A DNA stretch of 64,000 bases from Candidatus Electrothrix aarhusensis (GTDB taxonomy: Bacteria; Desulfobacterota; Desulfobulbia; Desulfobulbales; Desulfobulbaceae): contig MTKO01000046.1 in assembly GCA_004028505.1 (NCBI GenBank), positions 1-64,000 of the forward strand, given 5' to 3'. The notes below the pieces were generated by a model. That model did no database searches. It had not been told where the DNA came from and saw only the letters and a program-made list of their open reading frames with translations. Both the position numbers and the translations under genes were made by a program. Shown one piece after another: positions 37,734 through 46,571 of this stretch (positions are counted from its first letter, which is position 1; each line of letters opens with the position of its first letter).

Positions 37734-39053
37734 GTGCTGGCAAGTATCAAGGAAGACCTTCTTAAGGCGGGAAAGGACGAAGGGTGCATAACCTTTAGCC
37801 ATCTCAATGAATTGTTACCCGACGAGGTAAAAGACCCCGGAGCCATTGAAGCTGTATTTGATTTCCTCAACGCTCACAATATTGAAATTGTGACTATTGG
37901 GGACTCGGGGAAAAAAAGAACGCTTTCCGGTGAGGAGTGGACCGGAAAAGATGAATTTCAGGACGATGACGATCCTGGCTCTGTCTCAGTATCTGAGGAG
38001 CACGAGTCAGAAGAGACCACAACCACCTACCTGAGGGAGATGGGTCAGTTCGACCTGTTGACTCCGGAGGAGGAAGCGCATTATTCTAGGGCAATTCGGG
38101 AAGGCTTTAACGCTATTATCTGCTCTATTCGGGAGGTTAAATCCAATGTCCCGGAAATTAAGAGTTTGGTGGACAGAATTGATCTCTGGGAACGGCGTGA
38201 TCCCACCTTAAAGCCCAAAAAACAGCAGCTCAACTATATGCGTAAATGCGTGGAAAAAGCTGCTTCCAATCATCAGGAACAACGCGAGCTGTTTGAGCTG
38301 CATACCAGATTAGGTGCCTATAACCGCTCTATTGAGACGGCAAAGGACTGCATGATCCGGGCGAATCTCCGTTTGGTGGTTTCTATTGCCAAGCGGTATA
38401 TGCATCAGGGCTTGACCTTGGCAGATTTGATTCAGGAAGGAAATCTGGGGCTGATGCGGGCTGTGTTCCGTTTCGATTACACCAAGGGCAATAAGTTTTC
38501 TACCTATGCCTCCTGGTGGATTAGACAGGCCATTACTCGGGCGATTCTGGACAAAACCCGAACCATTCGTTTGCCGGTCCATTTTCTGGAACTGCGGAGT
38601 CAATTTTTCAAAGCCTTCTACTCCTTACTGAAGGAATTGGGCCGCGAACCGACCCCGTCGGAAATTTCCGAGATGACGGATCTGCCTATGGATAAAATCC
38701 TGGCAATCCTAGAAGCATCACGGGAACCGATTTCGCTGGAAACCCCGGTGGGTGATGATGATTCCACCTTGGGTGATTTTCTGGAGAATTCAGAATCCGA
38801 GTCCCCGTACGATACTGTACAAAATCGGGAGTTGGCAGGTCGGGTCACAGAGGTGCTTTCCACCTTGACAGATCGGGAGGAGAAGATCATTCGCCTCCGT
38901 TTCGGAATTGGTGAAAAGGCCGAATATACTCTTGAGGAAATTGGGAAAAAATTCAACGTTTCCCGCGAGCGTATCCGGCAGATTGAGAAAAAAGCTCTTA
39001 ACCGGTTACGGCATTCAAGCCGTCGGGAGAAATTGCGTTACTTTCTTGACTGA
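37734..39053 (+). CDS. rpoD: RNA polymerase primary sigma factor RpoD
   Basis: 439 residues starting at GTG 37734. After a short region 1.1 (LPDEVKDPGAIEAVFDFLNA) and an acidic linker, region 1.2 reads TTYLREMGQFDLLTPEEE. Region 2 has ANLRLVVSIAKRYMHQGLTL, DLIQEGNLGLMRAV and FSTYASWWIRQAITRAI (-10 recognition and melting), region 3 is ELGREPTPSEISE, and region 4 ends SRERIRQIEKKALNRLRH (-35 recognition). The non-conserved region between 1.2 and 2.1 is reduced compared with E. coli RpoD. It is followed by a strong terminator, so it is monocistronic. Confidence 0.93.
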   Translation: MLASIKEDLLKAGKDEGCITFSHLNELLPDEVKDPGAIEAVFDFLNAHNIEIVTIGDSGKKRTLSGEEWTGKDEFQDDDDPGSVSVSEEHESEETTTTYLREMGQFDLLTPEEEAHYSRAIREGFNAIICSIREVKSNVPEIKSLVDRIDLWERRDPTLKPKKQQLNYMRKCVEKAASNHQEQRELFELHTRLGAYNRSIETAKDCMIRANLRLVVSIAKRYMHQGLTLADLIQEGNLGLMRAVFRFDYTKGNKFSTYASWWIRQAITRAILDKTRTIRLPVHFLELRSQFFKAFYSLLKELGREPTPSEISEMTDLPMDKILAILEASREPISLETPVGDDDSTLGDFLENSESESPYDTVQNRELAGRVTEVLSTLTDREEKIIRLRFGIGEKAEYTLEEIGKKFNVSRERIRQIEKKALNRLRHSSRREKLRYFLD

Positions 39054-39083
39054 TCTCGCTCGAATATTTTTGTTGTCGAATAA

Positions 39084-39110
39084 GCCCCTTCCTTTGGAAG
39101 GGGCTTTTTT
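39084..39110 (+). terminator. Terminator of rpoD
   Basis: Stem GCCCCTTCC/GGAAGGGGC (39084-39092, 39096-39104; loop TTT) followed by six T's, 31 bases after the rpoD stop. Confidence 0.9.
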
Positions 39111-39208
39111 GTTTTTTACTGGCTCTTCCAGCCATTCTTGTGTATTTGTTCAGGGTATTCGCTGAGGCATTCGCCTTTGTATAACATCAACTTTTCTTTT
39201 CATGTTCA

Positions 39209-40240
39209 ATGGACTCTCTTATACAGCAAGCTGGATTGGGTGATATTCTTACCAAAGTACGTAATCAGGAACGGCTCTCTTTGGAAGATGGTAAACGGCT
39301 TTTTGCCTGCCCTGATATTTTAGTCGTCGGTTATCTTGCCAATATCGTGCGAGAACGCAAAAACGGTAATCAGGCTTTTTTTATCTATAATCAGCACATC
39401 AATTATTCCAACATCTGCACTAATCTCTGTAAGTTCTGCGCCTTTGGTAAGGAAAAGGGGCATGCGTTGGCCTATGAGATGGGGCTTGAGGAAATCAAGG
39501 ACAAGGTGCGCCAGCGGCTGGACGAGCCCATCACCGAGATCCACATGGTGGGCGGCATTCATCCTGATCTGCCGTATTCCTATTATCTTGAGGCACTGCG
39601 CGGAATTAAAGAGGTGCGGCCCGAAGTTCATATCCAGGCCTTCACCTGTGTGGAGATCCAACATCTGGCTGATCTGAACGGGCAGTCAGTGGGCGATACC
39701 CTAGAAGAGCTGAAAGAGGCGGGCTTGGGATCGCTGCCCGGCGGCGGTGCTGAGGTGTTCAATCCCCGCATTCGCGAGATCACCTGCCCGGAAAAACTGG
39801 ACGGGGAAGGGTGGTTGCGGGTAGCCAAAACCGCGCACCGGCATGACCTGAAAACGAACGCCACCATGCTCTATGGTCATATCGAGACCATTGATGAGCG
39901 GCTGGAGCATCTGGACGCCCTGCGTCGCACCCAGGATGAGACCGGTGGTTTTCTGACCTATATTCCGCTGGCCTTTCATCCGAAAAATACTGCCATGACC
40001 GAGCATTCCCGGACCACGGGTATAGATGATCTGAAAAATATCGCGGTGGCCCGCTTGATGCTGGATAATTTTCCGCATATCAAGGCCTACTGGGTCATGA
40101 TCGGGCCTAAGCTGGCTCAGGTGGCCCTTTCCTTTGGGGCTGATGATATGGATGGCACGGTTAAAGAGGAGATTATCACCCGAATGGCTGGCGGTGAGAG
40201 TGAGCAGGCGATGGGGCAAGACGCTGATCCAGTTAATTAA
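39209..40240 (+). CDS. mqnE: Aminofutalosine synthase MqnE (radical SAM), C-terminus frameshifted
   Basis: The radical SAM cluster motif CTNLCKFCAFG (CX3CX2C, about 68-75) lies after the family-specific INYSNI, with HMVGGIHPDLPYSYY and TYIPLAFHPKNTAM further on, all typical of MqnE. The enzyme joins SAM and 3-(1-carboxyvinyl)oxybenzoate to aminofutalosine in the futalosine route to menaquinone. The last residues (GQDADPVN) do not fit the family; in another frame the DNA reads GKTLIQLIKEAGREPVERDT, the normal C-terminus, so an indel lies near 40215 (one surplus G, or two bases lost). After that frame no stop occurs until 40421, so the true end is uncertain. Confidence 0.9.
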   Translation: MDSLIQQAGLGDILTKVRNQERLSLEDGKRLFACPDILVVGYLANIVRERKNGNQAFFIYNQHINYSNICTNLCKFCAFGKEKGHALAYEMGLEEIKDKVRQRLDEPITEIHMVGGIHPDLPYSYYLEALRGIKEVRPEVHIQAFTCVEIQHLADLNGQSVGDTLEELKEAGLGSLPGGGAEVFNPRIREITCPEKLDGEGWLRVAKTAHRHDLKTNATMLYGHIETIDERLEHLDALRRTQDETGGFLTYIPLAFHPKNTAMTEHSRTTGIDDLKNIAVARLMLDNFPHIKAYWVMIGPKLAQVALSFGADDMDGTVKEEIITRMAGGESEQAMGQDADPVN

Positions 40241-40386
40241 GGAAGCAGGCCGGGAGCCGGTTGAGCGGGATACTTTGTATGAGGTTTTGGGGGCGGTTTT
40301 GAGGTGGGGGTATGCGGAGAGCCTTTTCGCATATCTTATTCTTTTGCTATACGGAACTAGATACTTATTTGTTAGATGGAGTGGTT

Positions 40387-40905
40387 ATGACGAAAGAAGA
40401 ATTGATTCAATTAATAGATAAGCTAGAAAATAATTTTGTTATGACCGCTATTTCTCTGGCATTTATCCATAATCCAGATATTAGACACTTGGCAAATCAG
40501 TGGATGGATCCAGGCTCAACGGTAAAATTTGGTAGCAGGGCAATACCTCCAGAAGAGGCAAAATATGATGTCCATAAAATGTATGAAAGCTTTTTCTCTG
40601 ATCAATCAAACAATATTGACTATATGATTATTCCTATGATGTCAATGCTCTCACTGATTCATGATGCGATTAGAGATAATGGATTTGAAAATCATACACC
40701 TGAATTTGAGTTTTTACGGCATATTAGGAATGCAATGAGTCATGGGAACAGATTCACATTTAGGAATGGTGAGCCGAGACGTACTGCTAGTTTCGAAGGA
40801 TTTACAATCAACAGTTCAATGAACGGAACGAACAATGTTCTTCATAATTATATCCATTTTGGAGATTTATTGCGCCTTATCAATCATGTCAAAATCAATC
40901 TGTAG
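40387..40905 (+). CDS. HEPN-domain protein (pEK499_p136-like)
   Basis: I start it at ATG 40387 (MTKEELIQLIDKLENNF), which has GGAG seven bases upstream; the 25 codons before it belong to the mqnE reading region. The 172-residue protein is helical and carries FLRHIRNAMSHGNRF, matching the RX4-6H motif (RNAMSH) of HEPN ribonucleases. HEPN proteins act as RNases in toxin-antitoxin, CRISPR and abortive-infection systems, usually with a nucleotidyltransferase partner (MNT), which is not present here. The gene is more A/T-rich than its neighbours, which suggests acquisition. Confidence 0.68.
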   Translation: MTKEELIQLIDKLENNFVMTAISLAFIHNPDIRHLANQWMDPGSTVKFGSRAIPPEEAKYDVHKMYESFFSDQSNNIDYMIIPMMSMLSLIHDAIRDNGFENHTPEFEFLRHIRNAMSHGNRFTFRNGEPRRTASFEGFTINSSMNGTNNVLHNYIHFGDLLRLINHVKINL

Positions 40906-40939
40906 CAAAATTGTCTGATTTCGTTGCACTTAATCAGGC

Positions 40940-41095
40940 CTGCGAAACACGCAGGGGGGGCTCCGCGCCCTTATACCCCAACGGGGTTATACAATATCAG
41001 CTCGGGGTAACACCCCGAGTAACCGGCGGTTCATTTGTTCCCCTATAGCTCAGGGCGTTACTTACCCTAGCCCTTTCAGGGTATCGGTCTTGTAG
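40940..41095. repeat. Cluster of G/C palindromes
   Basis: The spacer between the HEPN gene and the next gene contains several hairpins in a row: ATACCCC-AACG-GGGTTAT style (about 40974-40991), TCGGGGT-AACA-CCCCGA (about 41003-41020), and ACCCT...AGGGT around 41067-41083. They lack T-tracts and look like REP-type elements or degraded repeats rather than one terminator. Confidence 0.4.
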
Positions 41096-41126
41096 TCTCC
41101 CGTGAATTAAACAGATAAGAATCATA

Positions 41127-41715
41127 ATGAAATCCAAGCTGAAAAATCTCTTCCTTTATGTGCCGCTGGATGTGAGCTTTCTCAGCCTCATAGGCCGAAT
41201 CATCATCCTCGCCGTTCTGCTGATCTGGGGCTGGAAGCTCATTTTTGCTTCCGTTGCTCCAATGCAGCCGGGAAAAGTTTTTTGCATCTTGTTAATACAC
41301 CTTTCATGAGGCGGGCCATGTCTTCTTGCGCCCTTTTGGCTCATTTCTCACCTCGTTGGGCGGTACTCTTGGGCAACTCCTCATGCCGTTGGTTTGCACG
41401 ACTATATTTCTCCTGCAAACACGAGATACCTTTGCCGCCGCAGTGGGCTTGTGGTGGTTCGGAGAAAATTTTCTCGATATTGCCCCATATATCGGGGATG
41501 CCAGAGCCGGTGTTCTCCCCTTGTTGGGCGGCAATACCGGCCACTCCTCACCCTACGGATTCCATGACTGGGAGTTTCTGCTCACAGAAACTGGGTTACT
41601 CCGTTATGACCTGGCAATTGCCCGCCTGTCCCATGGGTTTGGAAGTGTACTCATGATCCTTGCCATTACCTGGGGTGGGTACATTCTCTGGAAGACGTAT
41701 AATGAATCGGTTTGA
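41127..41715 (+). CDS. Membrane protein with HEAGH motif (two apparent frameshifts)
   Basis: The start MKSKLKNLFLYVPLDVSF runs into a stop at 41309, but adding one T at the run near 41278 and one T near 41312 gives a continuous frame of about 197 residues: VFLHLVNTPFHEAGHVFLRP and then LPLVCTTIFLLQTRDTFAAA (first residues approximate) to the C-terminus at 41715. It has about four membrane helices, and the HEAGH sequence is a metallopeptidase-type zinc motif (HExxH) placed at a helix start, as in membrane-embedded M50-like proteins. No PDZ domain is seen. Peptidase activity is inference. It lies 68 bases before a phospholipase D-like lipoprotein gene on the same strand. Confidence 0.6.
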
Positions 41716-41783
41716 TTGCTGATTTACCAAGCCATTATTCAAAAGATACGCGCAAAAATGAAAAACAAGGATCCGCAAGCGTC

Positions 41784-43574
41784 ATGATGAAAACGTATAC
41801 CCTTTTATTCCTCATTGTCCTGTTTCTCCCTTTGGTATCTTGCGGTCCCAAACCCATCCCAGGCGGCTCTTCGGAAGCAAGCAAAACCGTCCAGCCAGGC
41901 ATCACATCGCCGCTGCTGCACTATCCTGCTGTTATTGATTCGCGTGAAAGAAATAAAGTTGCTCTGCTTGATATAGGGGCGGAAGCCTTATTATTGCGGA
42001 TTCATCTCATCCGGGCAGCCCGACACTCCATTGATATGCAGACTATTATCTGGGTAAATGACGAAACTGGTCGGCTGTTGATGTATGAAATGATCCAGGC
42101 GGCTAAACGAGGGGTAAAGGTACGCTTGCTTATCGACCATTTTTCCTCTGAAAAACATCCGGAGATCGCAGCCTTCTTGGCAACCGTGCATCCCAATCTG
42201 CAAATCAAACTGTACAACCCGGTTGTTGGACTCTTTTCAGAACACCGGATCTATCCCAGCATTTTGGATCAGCTCTTTCACGTCTTAACTGGGTTTGATA
42301 GGGTTAACCAGCGCATGCACAACAAAGTCTTTGTCGTGGATGATCAGATTGGGATTACCGGTGGGCGCAATAATCAGAATGCCTATTATGATCAGGCAAG
42401 GGGGCTGAATTACCGAGACAGGGATGTTTTGATTGATGGCCCGGTCGTGGCTGATATGCAAAAAAGCTTTGATACGTTTTGGAATTTTAAGGACTCTGTC
42501 CCTATTCAATCCATGATCGATTGGGAAAATGAGCAAGAAAACGGTACGCTAAAGATGTGGTCAACCAAGGAAGACTTTGTCTTTAATGGCCTGTTCAAAG
42601 AACTTTTCGTAAACGCCAACAACTTTCAGATAATTCAGGAAAAATTTGGCCGTCAACTGCGTCCTGTTGAGGAGGCCTCATTTATTGCTGATGATCCTGG
42701 GAAGAATACTAAAAGACTTTTATGGAGATTTTATGGCTCTGGCAAGATAACTCGTGAGCTGGCTAAACTCGTTGCCGCTGCCAGGGAGAGTGTCTCTATC
42801 AATACGCCGTATTTGGTTTTGACGGAGTCAGCTATCTCTCTTTTTAGAGAGCTTGTGAAGAAGCATCCAGATATCGATATCCGTATTGCCACCAACAGTC
42901 TGGCATCCACTGACAGCTGGTACTGTTACGCCATATCCTTTCAGCAAAAACAGGTGATGCTGACAGATTTGAAATTTAAAATTTACGAATTTAAGCCGCT
43001 GCCAGGGGAGATGCGCACCTACATGCCTGGGTTTGATACTCTGAGGTACAGAACCCTTACTCCAACGGAGAAGGAAGAATTTGAAGCAGCGGGCTTGGTT
43101 CCGGAAAAGCCTAGCCAAGGCCTGCAAAGAGCACCCTCGGTGGCGGAGCCCTACTTCTCTTTGCATGCGAAGTCCTTGGTGATTGATGATGAAATAACTT
43201 TTATTGGTTCATATAATCTGGATCCACGCAGTGAAAACCTGAACACAGAAGCGGGCTTAGTTGTTCGGGATAAGCAATTTGCCGCTTTGCTGAAGAAAAG
43301 CATTATGAAAGACATGCTTCCACAGAACAGCTGGGTAATCGCCAAAAACAAATATCCACTGGGATTAGGCATTCCAAATGCTATTCTGGAAGCACTCTCT
43401 CACCTTATTCCCTTTATAGATCCCTGGCCACTTCGTTATGCAGCTCGTACAATCTCAGGAAAAATAAAGCGCCCTTGGAGAGTGGACATAAAGATTTTTA
43501 TGAACATTATAGGTGGGAAGGGAGTTTTCCTAATGTTCCTGCGGAACGAAGCGGAAAAATACTCGGTGCAGTGA
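41784..43574 (+). CDS. Phospholipase D-like lipoprotein (two HKD motifs)
   Basis: I begin the gene at ATG 41784 because this gives a lipoprotein signal (MKTYTLLFLIVLFLPLVSCG, lipobox LVSC); the frame is open 24 codons farther upstream. The 596-residue protein has two PLD domains, with motifs MHNKVFVVDDQIGITGGRN (about 195-213) and SLHAKSLVIDDEITFIGSYN (about 455-474). It resembles cardiolipin-synthase-like members anchored to the membrane. It probably exchanges phosphatidyl head groups or hydrolyses phosphodiesters in the periplasm. No partner gene clarifies its substrate. Confidence 0.85.
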   Translation: MMKTYTLLFLIVLFLPLVSCGPKPIPGGSSEASKTVQPGITSPLLHYPAVIDSRERNKVALLDIGAEALLLRIHLIRAARHSIDMQTIIWVNDETGRLLMYEMIQAAKRGVKVRLLIDHFSSEKHPEIAAFLATVHPNLQIKLYNPVVGLFSEHRIYPSILDQLFHVLTGFDRVNQRMHNKVFVVDDQIGITGGRNNQNAYYDQARGLNYRDRDVLIDGPVVADMQKSFDTFWNFKDSVPIQSMIDWENEQENGTLKMWSTKEDFVFNGLFKELFVNANNFQIIQEKFGRQLRPVEEASFIADDPGKNTKRLLWRFYGSGKITRELAKLVAAARESVSINTPYLVLTESAISLFRELVKKHPDIDIRIATNSLASTDSWYCYAISFQQKQVMLTDLKFKIYEFKPLPGEMRTYMPGFDTLRYRTLTPTEKEEFEAAGLVPEKPSQGLQRAPSVAEPYFSLHAKSLVIDDEITFIGSYNLDPRSENLNTEAGLVVRDKQFAALLKKSIMKDMLPQNSWVIAKNKYPLGLGIPNAILEALSHLIPFIDPWPLRYAARTISGKIKRPWRVDIKIFMNIIGGKGVFLMFLRNEAEKYSVQ

Positions 43575-43688
43575 CGACCAAAACTTTTTTAGGAATTATC
43601 AAGCCCTTGCTCTGATAGACAATGATAGAGAAGATGCAACATGAGGGGGGGGATCGCTTTGGAAAAGCACTCTGGAAAAACGCAGAGC

Positions 43689-44234
43689 TTAACGGCTCGC
43701 AGGCCCTTCAATGAGCACAAGCAAGGGCATCCAGGCAAGGAGCATGCAGAGTAATCCGTTGCTGCCCAACCAGAATCGTGACCATCCTCTGCTGGAAATG
43801 CCACGGATGTTGGCACGATCAAAAAGATCCCACAGCAGATGTGACCCCACCCCGATGCCGAATCCGGCAATGAAGACTGTGAAGAAAAAAATGTCGAGCT
43901 TTTTTGCAAGGAAAAGGAGCGCAAAGAAAAGAATGCCGCTATGAAAAAAAATGTTTCTATGGGCTCCGATTCCTAAATACTTGATGTCCAGATCAGGAAA
44001 GACCGTGCCGAGGTAGCAGGGGATTATGCAAAAAAGGAACGTGCCGATAAGAGAGGCCTCTTTCGGACCCTCCCCAAAGATAAAGGTACTGAAGACAAGC
44101 ATGAGGCATACAATACCAACCAGGCTGTGCTCGGATCGATAGACGCTTTTTTGCTTGAATAATTTTAAAACAAGCAGGTTTAAGCTGACAGCAACCGACG
44201 CTGCTATTGCCAAGAGTAATAAACTTTCTTTCAT
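43689..44234 (-). CDS. Membrane-bound metal-dependent hydrolase-like protein (YdjM/DUF457 type)
   Basis: A 181-residue protein with four or five membrane helices and a set of conserved polar residues in order: FPDLDIKYLG, AHRNIFFHSG and GSHLLWDLFD. This PDxD, HR...HS and HxxxD pattern is typical of the YdjM/DUF457 family of predicted membrane metal-dependent hydrolases. The substrate is unknown. It ends at 43689 and starts 18 bases downstream of the DUF3108 gene on the same strand, so they may be co-transcribed. Confidence 0.65.
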   Translation of the reverse strand: MKESLLLLAIAASVAVSLNLLVLKLFKQKSVYRSEHSLVGIVCLMLVFSTFIFGEGPKEASLIGTFLFCIIPCYLGTVFPDLDIKYLGIGAHRNIFFHSGILFFALLFLAKKLDIFFFTVFIAGFGIGVGSHLLWDLFDRANIRGISSRGWSRFWLGSNGLLCMLLAWMPLLVLIEGPASR

Positions 44235-44252
44235 ACGTGAGATGTGATTTTT

Positions 44253-45119
44253 TTATTTTTTCCGGCGTGGTATAGCCTGGCAGGCTGGATTGGAATACTC
44301 TTTCAGCTGAGCGACCAACGAGCCAATCAGAATTTTTGATCTGATCTCCACCGGAATCCTGCAGGCATCATCGGTCAGCCAGAAAACCGTGTCACCGTCT
44401 TTATCGTATAAGCCCTTAAAGTTCATCTTCGGCATCACCTTGATCGTGTTCCTCGGGCCAAAAATGGTCTCTTTCTGCTCTTTGCCAAAGACCTTCACTG
44501 CGACCTTGTGCCGCTGTTCATCAACAAAAGAGGGGATTCTCTGCTCCTCTTCCCTCCGAAGCCGCAGAGCGCGGGTAATGAAAAAGGAAGAAAATTCGTT
44601 ATACGCTGGCCCGGCAAGTGAGTAGAGCGTCGGCGGATTCTCGTGTTTGCTATAACTGACCTGGAATTTTTCCTGGTCATAGAGGGTGAGCCGATGCACC
44701 TTTCTCTTTCCTTCGCGCTGATAAACCTCATAGCGGGACGGCAATTTCAGCGGGCCGGACACAAGGGTCGTAAATGTGTCATCCACAGGATAGAGCAGCT
44801 TGAACAGGCCGTGATCTTTAACTCGTGCCTTGATCAGCAGTCCGTCCCCTGCCGGGTTCGGCGTAACACTGAGGACAAGATCGCCGATTTTTACTCCGCC
44901 TGACCAGGAGATGGAAAAATGCATTTTTTCCTGGCCTGAGTAGATCACAGCAAGGGCTTTCTGGTCAAGGGATAAGGGTATTTCTCCGTTTGGAGCTTGG
45001 TCGATGTTCTCAGTGCGCTCCTCAGCATGAAGAACGAACACCCAGCTGAAGAGAAGAAGGGCGCAGAGGCAGAGAACGCGTTTTCCTCGTGTTATACTGT
45101 TCACCGTCACAGTCTGCAT
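44253..45119 (-). CDS. Exported DUF3108 protein
   Basis: I take ATG 45119 (MQTVTVNSITRGKR) as start, giving a signal peptide (VLCLCALLLFSWVFVLHA) and 288 residues; the frame is open 47 codons further upstream without protein-like character. The mature part shows the DUF3108 layout: a beta-rich domain beginning KMHFSISWSGGVKIGDLVLS, with VYQREGKRKVHRLTLYD and a final FWLTDDACRIPVEIRSKI. Family members are periplasmic beta proteins of unknown function, often near cell-envelope genes. Confidence 0.78.
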   Translation of the reverse strand: MQTVTVNSITRGKRVLCLCALLLFSWVFVLHAEERTENIDQAPNGEIPLSLDQKALAVIYSGQEKMHFSISWSGGVKIGDLVLSVTPNPAGDGLLIKARVKDHGLFKLLYPVDDTFTTLVSGPLKLPSRYEVYQREGKRKVHRLTLYDQEKFQVSYSKHENPPTLYSLAGPAYNEFSSFFITRALRLRREEEQRIPSFVDEQRHKVAVKVFGKEQKETIFGPRNTIKVMPKMNFKGLYDKDGDTVFWLTDDACRIPVEIRSKILIGSLVAQLKEYSNPACQAIPRRKK

Positions 45120-45177
45120 TGTATGCTCAGGGTGTTGTGTGGTGTTGTCGATTTTCGAAGTATTCCGATACGAGTAT

Positions 45178-45211
45178 AAAAAAAGGGGCGGATTCCTTAG
45201 AATCACGCCCC
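45178..45211 (-). terminator. Terminator between carbonic anhydrase and DUF3108 genes
   Basis: On the minus strand GGGGCG...CGCCCC (45185-45190 with 45206-45211), with an inner GATT/AATC pair, is followed by seven T's (45178-45184). It ends the carbonic anhydrase transcript; the DUF3108 gene starts 59 bases further on. Confidence 0.85.
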
Positions 45212-45283
45212 CTCTTATCCAGCCTATGACGACGAACGACGACAAGCAAGTCGTCGTCACAGTGTTTCGAGCACGATCAGTGA

Positions 45284-46066
45284 TCAGTGCTTAGCCAGCT
45301 TGTCCATCTCCCGTTTAGGATCTTTCTCGACCTTATCCAGGATCTTGGTTACGTTTTCTTCCGGCAACCACTCAATTTTACCGGTAGCTACATCGTAGAT
45401 TGCACCAACAACCTTGGCCTTGCCTTCTTTGACCAGTTCACGGGAAACCGGGCTCCTCATGAACAGATCTTCAACACCCTGCCATACGTTTTCAACAATA
45501 GCGTAGGGGATAACATCTGCGCCCTTTACATCGGGATGCTCATGAATAGCACGTTTTACAGCAGGAATGATGTTGTCAACCAGGGGCGGAATATTGATTT
45601 CCAACGGATGGCCATGTCCCTGTACCTCGTTGGTTACCGCAGTAACCGCACCACACTGGGTGTGACCGAGAACAACAAAAACCGGGGTGTTAACATGAGC
45701 CAGACCGTACTCAACAGAACCGGCCTCATCAGTGTCAATCACGTTACCAGCAACACGGATAACAAAGACATCCATGATGCCTGCATCAAAAAGAGCCTCA
45801 ACGGGAACGCGGGAGTCGGAGCAGGTAATAACAGTGGCATAGGCATGGTCGCCCTGATCCTCTTTTCCGGCCTGAATCAGTCGGGCAGCGTCCATATGCG
45901 GATGAGCGGATTTACCACTGACAAAGCGAGCATTTCCTTCCTTGAGCATTCTAATTGCTTCGTCCGGGCTTGGCTTCTTAGCTTTTGAGTTTGCCAGTGC
46001 AGGGGCGGTGGCCAGAGCCAGCACGCAACAGGCGCTGATAACAGTTTTCAAGATTGACTTATTCAT
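45284..46066 (-). CDS. Exported beta-carbonic anhydrase
   Basis: From ATG 46066 the 260-residue protein starts with a signal peptide (MNKSILKTVISACCVLALAT..ALA). The beta-class zinc ligands are in ITCSDSRVPVEALFDAG (Cys, Asp-Arg pair) and VVLGHTQCGAVTAV (His, Cys), with GNARFVSG and VIRVAGNVIDTDEAGSVEYG completing the fold. It interconverts CO2 and bicarbonate in the periplasm, where it could feed bicarbonate transport or buffer pH. An upstream ATG at 46117 exists, but this shorter start gives the clear signal peptide. A terminator follows and a good promoter candidate lies about 220 bases upstream. Confidence 0.93.
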   Translation of the reverse strand: MNKSILKTVISACCVLALATAPALANSKAKKPSPDEAIRMLKEGNARFVSGKSAHPHMDAARLIQAGKEDQGDHAYATVITCSDSRVPVEALFDAGIMDVFVIRVAGNVIDTDEAGSVEYGLAHVNTPVFVVLGHTQCGAVTAVTNEVQGHGHPLEINIPPLVDNIIPAVKRAIHEHPDVKGADVIPYAIVENVWQGVEDLFMRSPVSRELVKEGKAKVVGAIYDVATGKIEWLPEENVTKILDKVEKDPKREMDKLAKH

Positions 46067-46291
46067 TACCTCTCTCCTTCTTGCTGAGTTACTAAGATTA
46101 ATTAATTTGCCGAACAACTATGTTCGACAGAGTTGGATGCTAAATTTTTTCTGTCAGCTTTGCGGGTGTATTGAACATACCGTTGGGGTCGCAGGAAAGC
46201 GATCTTGACAAACAGAAGGGCTTTTTTCAACGACACCTGCCACAAAAAATAATTCAGCTGTCTTCTCAAAAAGATATCGAAAAAGAAATTA

Positions 46292-46320
46292 TATATAGCG
46301 AGACAGGCGATAATTGTCAA
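46292..46320 (-). promoter_or_regulatory. Sigma-70-type promoter candidate for the carbonic anhydrase
   Basis: On the minus strand a perfect -35 TTGACA (46315-46320), a 17-base spacer and TATATA (46292-46297) form a good promoter reading toward the carbonic anhydrase. The long leader of about 220 bases (46067-46290) and the rest of the 505-base gap up to ybeY hold no gene I can support. Confidence 0.5.
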
Positions 46321-46571
46321 GAAGGGAAAGGTCTTTTTATCTTGATCTGTTAAAAAGAGTCGTAGAAGAATCATTCAAAGGCCGAGGGGCTCTTGTGCTT
46401 CTTCGTAAAATCAAACAGAAAGAATTATTTTGAGCAGGGAAGACAAGGCGAGTCAGCACCTTGGTTCCGTTGACAAAACAGCAACACTCTGCTATCTTTT
46501 TCCGTTTTATTGGGATGGTCTTTTTCCTAAGAATTTACCCTAAAAACCCTTTAACCTCATCGGCCCGGTCC

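Noticed and set aside
37734-39053. Alternative sigma factor (RpoS or RpoH type)
   Set aside because: Regions 1.2 through 4 fit RpoD, including the region 2.4 and 4.2 sequences and a recognisable short region 1.1.
45287-45988. 233-residue plus-strand frame opposite the carbonic anhydrase
   Set aside because: Antisense to a protein with complete zinc-site motifs.
46102-46374. 90-residue minus-strand frame between the carbonic anhydrase and ybeY
   Set aside because: No ribosome site or family features; it overlaps the promoter candidate for the carbonic anhydrase.
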